Positions 10,301 to 15,000 of a DNA stretch of 15,000 nucleotides are shown piece by piece; within the stretch, counting starts at the first letter, position 1, and every line of letters starts with the position of its first letter. The position numbers and the translations under genes are program-made. The DNA lies in NCBI GenBank assembly GCA_015657535.1, contig JADHZB010000444.1:1697-16696 (forward strand), given 5' to 3'. The notes beneath the pieces are model-generated. The model did not search any database and was not told the origin of the DNA. It saw only the letters and a list, made by a program, of their open reading frames with translations. The DNA is from Nephromyces sp. MM_2019. Lineage: Eukaryota > Apicomplexa > Aconoidasida > Nephromycida.

Positions 10301-10433
10301 GCAATCATTTAAATAAAATACGCCTACGAACTTGTAACGACTCTTTTAGATTAAAATAAAATCACCTACATTACTTTCTAGATAAGCTAGAGTATATAAA
10401 CTTCTATCAGATTTTAAGTATAAAAAAGTATAG
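7389..10433. other. Three-kilobase AT-rich spacer without a recognisable gene
   Basis: No open frame of protein-like composition, no tRNA-like fold and no microsatellite field was found on either strand. The stretch is uniformly AT-rich and lacks the AC/TG repeats that dominate both ends of the window. One short tract around 9541-9620 is less AT-rich and contains a 34-codon ATG frame starting at 9544, but there is not enough to call a gene. The left end is the 5' flank of the transporter gene at 5907-7388. A gene made of short exons, like the one at 13144, could be missed here by eye. Confidence 0.55.
10422..10427 (-). terminator. RNA polymerase III T-run terminator
   Basis: Six A residues on the plus strand are TTTTTT on the minus strand, starting 7 nt past the 3' end of the tRNA gene. 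This is the usual position and form of a Pol III terminator. Confidence 0.85.
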
Positions 10434-10506
10434 TGCTCCATACGGGGATTGAACCCGTGACTTTCGGATCATAAGTCCGACGCTCTAACCACTGAGCCAA
10501 TGGAGC
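10434..10506 (-). tRNA. tRNA-Ile (anticodon UAU), no intron
   Basis: On the minus strand a perfect cloverleaf of 73 nt can be drawn. The 7-bp acceptor stem pairs GCTCCAT with ATGGAGC, the D stem GCTC with GAGC, the anticodon stem TCGGA with TCCGA, and the T stem ACGGG with CCCGT around TTCAATC; the discriminator base is A73 and CCA is not encoded. The anticodon loop CTTATGA places TAT at positions 34-36, so the RNA reads AUA isoleucine codons. The A box (TGGCTCAGTGG) and B box (GGTTCAATCCC) of the internal Pol III promoter are intact. Two oddities stand out. Position 37 is G, whereas tRNAs reading ANN codons usually carry a modified A there. It also lacks the intron that tRNA-Ile(UAU) genes commonly carry in animals and yeast. 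Confidence 0.96.
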
Positions 10507-11075
10507 CTTACTGTTTCCAATAAATGTTATATTATATCAAATTGTAAAGGTTAAATTATATAGCCTAGTACTATTTTAATTACTTAATAAGTGATAATTG
10601 TTTGCTAAAGGTGTGGGTGGTATGTTTCTAAAAATAGAATCATTATCGATGTGTTACGTAGTGAAGTTTATTACTTTGCTTTTAGAGGTAAAACTTTATA
10701 TTTTATTTTAGGCTACATATATGTGTATATGTAAATGTAAGTTATAATCCAGTACAATGGCCATGTAAATTCACCAAATCTGTTCAATTGAATTTGGATG
10801 TATATGATATATATATATATATATATGTATTTCTTAGAATATGTGTAGCAAACTGCTGAGTACATTATATTTCATAAGTTTAGTTTAATTGGGTTTGAGA
10901 TGTGTGTGTATTTTTTTTTTATGTGAAACACCAAACAATTTTATAACGAGCTTAAAATTCTTAAATTTTCAAATATATGTAAAAATGTGTGAATTATTAA
11001 CAAGTTTCCGCACATATCATAAGTGTTATTAGATATACACATTATTTTACTAATTTTTTCAGGTTTTAGTATGTA

Positions 11076-11128
11076 ATATGTATGTATATATAGGTGTGCA
11101 CATGTACACATCAAATATACATACATAT
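11076..11128. repeat. Inverted repeat with 14-bp perfect arms
   Basis: ATATGTATGTATAT at 11076-11089 is the exact reverse complement of ATATACATACATAT at 11115-11128. The 25-nt loop itself contains the partly self-complementary GTGCACATGTACAC. It could form a hairpin or cruciform, but the arms are low-complexity and may be a by-product of neighbouring TG and AC microsatellites. Confidence 0.7.
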
Positions 11129-11768
11129 ATGACATGTGGATATATGTAGTATATATCCTATTATATACAAAATACTAACATAATATATGTGTGTAAATGT
11201 TTGTGTGTAGCTGCTATGCTTATGCATGGCTACACATGTGTGTAAATTCCTGTATTTTCTGGTGTGTATTAGTTAATTTTTAATTTTAAAAGTTTGTGTG
11301 TATCCAGCAATTGTTATATAACTAATTTTGCAATTTTACAGTGATTTAAAATGTATATTAACATAAAATCAATTAAAATATAGCTATTGTTTGGATAAAT
11401 CATCTAAAATTATAATGAAACATAATGCCTTAAATCTACACACATAATTAAAAACAAGTACACACAATCCAAACACACAGGACTGGAAATTTTATGTACA
11501 TACAATAATATAGAATAAAAATTTTAAAATTTTGAGGCATTCTTAATTATACATTTAAATTTATATAGGTTACGAAACACACAAGTACACATGAATTTAC
11601 ACATAGAAATATAGACTCATTTATACATGAATTTAGTGTAAATATACACACTCCTACATAAAAATATAAATGAATTTATATTCAATTTTACACACACTTA
11701 ACCTATTAAAATATACATCAATTTCATCTACAAATTAAAATACACATCTACACACACCTAAATTTGGG

Positions 11769-11822
11769 TTTGAATATAGTTTTTACCTTAAAACATTTGA
11801 ATATAGTTTTTACCTTAAAACA
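11769..11822 (+). repeat. Perfect 27-bp tandem duplication
   Basis: A 27-base unit beginning TTTGAATATAG and ending CTTAAAACA occurs twice head to tail with no mismatch, at 11769-11795 and 11796-11822. It is immediately followed by an AAGCTT site. The identity of the copies points to a recent duplication. Confidence 0.9.
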
Positions 11823-12229
11823 AGCTTGATTTACACCTATTCACACACACACATTATATAGTTTGCATAGTTAATTTTCAATAAGAATTTAAAAAACTAT
11901 ATGAAAAAAAGATGAATAGTGACTAACCTGCAAATTGTATATAGTGAAAATCTTATTAGATTTATTGCTAAGATGTTTGTGTGCATAACAATGTATCTAA
12001 TTTTATCTAGTCAAATCATTATACACACTTAACCTGTTTAAGATTTGTATTTAGCTTCACACACACAAAGGGTCTATATTTTATACTAGGAATTTCAATG
12101 TTATAAACTCATGTATAAATACACAATTAACTTTTGGGAAATACTTGATTTTTTAAATAACACTATCTTATCTAACACACATATAAATATTTATACAAAT
12201 ATATATATTTACACATTTTACGCTATATA

Positions 12230-12304
12230 CACACACACACACATCACACACACACACACATAAACACACACACACACACACATCACACACACACACACAC
12301 ACAT

Positions 12305-12338
<34 letters not shown>

Positions 12339-12556
12339 CACACACACACACACTCATAGACATACATACATACACACACACACACATATCACACACACAC
12401 ACACTCATAGACATACATACATATACACACATACATACACACACATATCACACAAACACACACTCCTAGACATACATACATACACACACATACATATACA
12501 CACATACATATACACACATACACACATACACACACACACACACACACACATACATA
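12230..12556. repeat. Compound AC microsatellite with higher-order units
   Basis: A long (AC)n array is interrupted by TCACAC, TAAACAC and (CATA)n steps. Between 12353 and 12520 a larger unit recurs: CTC(A/C)TAGACATACATACAT begins at 12353, 12404 and 12463, spaced 51 and 59 bp apart. On the minus strand it reads as Cys/Val strings, which are not genes. Confidence 0.9.
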
Positions 12557-12684
12557 TAAAATTTATACAGATTGCACTCAAATATATATAACCAAAATTA
12601 TACAGAGCACTCAATAAGCAAATTTTATCAAATGCACTTTAAAACTATTTAAACAGTATTTTCATATCATTCAGACTAAGTAAA

Positions 12685-12722
12685 CATGTTGTAGCTTCAC
12701 ACACACACACTACTTAAAACCA

Positions 12723-12761
<39 letters not shown>

Positions 12762-13143
12762 CTGTCCCTACATCCAAAAACACGCATATAAACATAAACT
12801 TAGACAAAACCAACACAAAAGTATACCCACATAATGGCATACATAAACTACCATTAGACACACACACACCCATTCAAACACACACAAACATAAACACATT
12901 TTGATTTACAAACACTTATACAGAGATATACTTATATACACACATCCACCCTTATATCTGCATAAACTATATACAAAATCACATACACATACATCCACCC
13001 AAACAATACACCTATAGCCACACAGACCCCCCCACCCACACACACCTACATATCCACATCACCACACACACACACACAACACCCACCCACACACGCACCC
13101 ACCCACACACACACACTCCAAATTTGTATTGAAGGTACACACA
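12685..13143. promoter_or_regulatory. AC- and C-rich 5' flank of the cullin-like gene
   Basis: This stretch lies directly upstream of the proposed start codon. It contains an uninterrupted (AC)n run at about 12724-12761. At 13026-13106 there are C tracts (one of seven C near 13027-13033, and several CCCACCCAC steps), which are G tracts on the opposite strand. No TATA-like or other promoter element stands out. Calling it promoter or 5' UTR is inference from position. Confidence 0.4.
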
Positions 13144-14913
13144 ATGACATCACCAATTCACGATATAAAATCTGAAGTTACACACACATACCAAAACGAT
13201 TTGGAAATTTGGCAAAGCATCGAACAATTTTATATCAAATTGTGTGTAGATCGCTGTAAGAAATCAGTATCATTTGAACAACTTTATACGTAAGTACACA
13301 CATACACACTCACTTTACACACACACAGAGCCAACACACACATACACACAAACTTTATACAAACATATAACCCATACACACATACATAAATACTTTACAC
13401 AAACATATAATCCACACACACACACATAGCCTATACACACATACTATACATACACACAATACTCACACACACACACATACACAACACACACACATAGTAT
13501 ATACACATACAGTACACACACACAGCTCATACAACTCTACTAAAGTGTATATTCAATTTGTAGTAATTATTAACCAATAATATTACATGGGCTGTATTAA
13601 CTGTATATACAATTGAGTGTGTGTACATATTTCGATGTTTGTGCATAATTTTCTGTGTGTTTGTATAATTTTCTGTGTGTGTGTATATATTTTTGTGAGA
13701 TCCTTTACATGTGTATAAAATGTGTGTGTACATATATATATATATATATCTATATACACATGTAAATGTGTTTATATTTTCCTCACCCCCCAATACACAA
13801 ATGTGTGTGTGCATATGTGTGTATTTGTGTGTGTGCATGTGTGTGTTCTTATTTATGTGTATATGTGTGTATTTATGTGTGTATATGTGTGTTTGTTTAT
13901 GTGTGTGTGTATATGTGTGTATTTATGTGTGTGTGTATATGTGTGTTTATTTATGTGTGTGTGTATATGTGTGTATTTATGTGTGTATGTGTATATATAA
14001 TGTGTATTTATATATGTATGTGTATATATGTGTGTATTTATGTGTGTGTGTCTTTGTGTGTAGTTGTTTATATCAATTAGCGAAAGGCAATAAAAAAATA
14101 ATTTTATTAAATTCATTTTTTGATTTAATTAATAATTATTGGAACCAACAATTTGAAAATTTTGAGGCGAAAAATGAAAAATTGTGTGTACATACACTCG
14201 ACCAAATTTTGGAAAAGTTTGAATGTTTCTCATTGGCCTATGAAACATTTTTAAACATATTTAACATCATAGATGTGTATGTGTGTGTGTGTATTTCTGG
14301 GGATGTATGTGGGAGGGGATTTGTGTGTGTGTGTGTATGTGTGTGTGAGGATTTGTGTATGTCTGGGGATGTGTGTGTGTGGAAGGGGGGGATGTGTGTG
14401 TGGGGGGATGTGTGTGTGTGGGAGGGGGGGATGAGTGTGTGTGGGAGGGGGGGATGTGTGTGTGGGGGGATGTGTGTATGTCTGGGGATGTGTGTGTGGG
14501 GGGATTTGTATGTATATGGGGATTTGTGTGTATATGGGGATTTGTGTGTGTGTGTGTATGTGTGTACATATTTACATGAGTGTGAATATGTGTACAATTG
14601 TAATTATGTGTATGTGGGGTATAAAAGGCTAGAGCAGTCTACTCATTTTTACCTTGTGTGTGTGTGTATAAGTAATATTTTAGATATCTCCCTATAAACA
14701 CCAATAAATTTGTGTGTATATACATAATCGTCCAATATATACACATAATTCATCATTATTATATATATGTGTGTGTAAATGTATAGGCTAAGAGATGACC
14801 ATCAAATATATAATTTCCTTGTATTAAGTATATTTTTGAAATGTATAAAAACACATACTAACAAAGAATTATGGGAACACTATATATCCTATGTTTCTGA
14901 GCTTAGACAATCA
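13144..14913 (+). CDS. Cullin-like protein, N-terminal exons 1-3 (partial, spliced)
   Basis: Three exons, 13144-13289 (starting ATG), 14064-14276 and 14787-14913, join in frame into 162 residues with no stop; the gene continues beyond the window. Exon 1 ends in phase 2 at a GTAAGT donor. Exon 2 starts after a GTGTGTAG acceptor and ends in phase 2 at GTATGT. Exon 3 starts after GTATAG and ends in phase 0 at GTAAGC. The joined protein resembles cullin N-terminal repeats: an IW..IEQFY helix near residue 22, SVSFEQLYT at 41-49 (compare SFEELY in cullin-3), a Tyr two residues after the junction, a TLDQ..FE helix near 93-102, and FLNIFNIID before the second junction. The latter stands where cullins have YLDR or YMDR, and is followed by an IYN.. 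helix. Cullins scaffold RING-type ubiquitin ligases, and this part would bind the substrate adaptor. The protein is divergent; the RING-binding and neddylation regions lie outside the window. APC2-like or another helical-repeat protein remains possible. Confidence 0.65.
13290..14063 (+). other. Intron 1 of the cullin-like gene, AC-rich then GT-rich
   Basis: The intron is 774 nt. It opens GTAAGT followed at once by ACACACATACAC and stays AC-rich to about 13530. A unique AT-rich stretch follows (about 13530-13610). From there it is GT-rich, with a TA run at about 13732-13750, up to the acceptor GTGTGTAG. The next AG downstream (14079-14080) would introduce an immediate stop, which supports the chosen acceptor. 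Because AC pairs with GU, the two halves could form a long duplex in the transcript. Confidence 0.65.
14277..14786 (+). other. Intron 2 of the cullin-like gene, GT-rich with G tracts
   Basis: The intron is 510 nt. It opens GTATGT, continues as GT repeat, and holds repeated GGGGATGTGTGTG-type units at about 14297-14545 with G runs of four to seven. It ends in AT-rich DNA and GTATAG. Unlike intron 1 it lacks an AC block near the donor. The GT and G-tract unit spans the same region as several long Cys/Val/Gly open frames, which are artefacts of the repeat. Confidence 0.65.
14380..14475 (+). repeat. G-tract minisatellite inside intron 2
   Basis: Runs of G (three to seven long) alternate with ATGTGTGTG or ATGAGTGTG steps. 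The motif GGGAGGGGGGG occurs at two sites. On the sense strand, and so in the pre-mRNA, this meets the loose pattern for G-quadruplex formation. Related but weaker GGGGAT units flank it on both sides. Confidence 0.7.
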
Positions 14914-14998
14914 GTAAGCTTAATTACACACACATAAATGTGTATATGTGTTTATGTTATTAGTGTTTATGTTGTGTGTATGTTAATAATGTGTATAG
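14914..14998 (+). other. Probable intron 3 of the cullin-like gene
   Basis: After exon 3 a GTAAGC donor is followed by TTAATTACACACACA, and GT-rich sequence then runs to AATGTGTATAG at the window edge. That end closely resembles the intron 2 acceptor (AATGTATAG). It would give an 85-nt intron with exon 4 starting at 14999. An AG at 14962-14963 is an alternative acceptor. Without the downstream sequence this is tentative. Reading through the donor meets a TAA within nine codons. Confidence 0.4.
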
Positions 14999-15000
14999 AA

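Larger units (their letters stand above)
10507..12160. other. Repeat-flavoured AT-rich spacer
   Basis: No gene is supported. From about 10720 TGTG and TATG units appear on the plus strand, with an AT microsatellite at 10807-10826. After about 11430 the bias flips to ACAC and TACAC units, which grow toward the dense AC arrays starting near 12230. The 64-codon minus-strand frame at 10941-11135 is low-complexity and overlaps an inverted repeat. An inverted repeat and a tandem duplication are listed separately. Confidence 0.6.

Noticed and set aside
10434..10506. Reading the tRNA as a UAA suppressor by shifting the anticodon one base
   Set aside because: The stem pairing and the required U33 fix the anticodon as UAU; a shift would break the stem.
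12353..12480. CRISPR-like regular repeats
   Set aside because: The units are microsatellite-derived with unequal spacing and no unique spacers, and the window is clearly eukaryotic.
12168..12614. Minus-strand open frames of 61 and 69 codons rich in Cys and Val
   Set aside because: They are direct translations of the AC microsatellite, with no other protein-like sequence.
14238..14597. Minus-strand Thr/His/Pro-rich frames of 100-119 codons
   Set aside because: They are the antisense reading of the GT and G-tract repeat in intron 2, with composition dictated by the repeat.
13711..14697. A 328-codon plus-strand open frame
   Set aside because: Its ends are Cys/Val/Tyr strings produced by GT repeats. 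Only the middle (14064-14276) reads like protein, and that part is better explained as exon 2 of the spliced cullin-like gene.

Overview
This window looks like nuclear DNA from an AT-rich, gene-poor eukaryote. The evidence is a 73-nt tRNA gene with internal A and B boxes and a T-run terminator, a multi-exon gene with GT..AG introns, single-exon membrane transporters set in long AT-rich spacers, and large AC/TG microsatellite fields. Stops seen are TAA and TGA, and nothing suggests a non-standard code. I cannot name the species. A unicellular or parasitic eukaryote is plausible, but that is inference.

Layout. Positions 1-3439 hold no gene I can support. They contain TG-rich low-complexity DNA (about 1-540 and 2000-2215), an AC-rich block (about 1480-1830), a G-tract cluster (242-282), a 51-bp tandem repeat and a cluster of AAGCTT sites. 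Positions 3440-7388 carry two minus-strand, single-exon genes in tandem. Both encode sodium:solute symporter (SSS/SLC5-type) proteins of about 490 residues. They are diverged paralogues: the 3440 gene keeps the expected sodium-site serines, while the 5907 gene has lost part of the motif and is visibly more AT-rich. Positions 7389-10433 are a plain AT-rich spacer. A minus-strand tRNA-Ile(UAU) gene lies at 10434-10506. From about 10560 the sequence becomes repeat-rich again, with TG, then long AC arrays, then TG.

The most interesting item is a split gene that a plain ORF scan misses. Three plus-strand exons (13144-13289, 14064-14276, 14787-14913) join in a consistent reading frame into a 162-residue N-terminal fragment resembling the N-terminal domain of cullins, the scaffolds of cullin-RING ubiquitin ligases. 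The gene runs off the right edge. Its first intron starts with AC repeats directly after the donor and ends with GT repeats directly before the acceptor, so the pre-mRNA could fold into an AC/GU duplex that brings the splice sites together. A probable short third intron has the same plan in miniature.

No operon-like or functional link between the transporters, the tRNA and the cullin-like gene is apparent. They look like independent genes separated by repeats.
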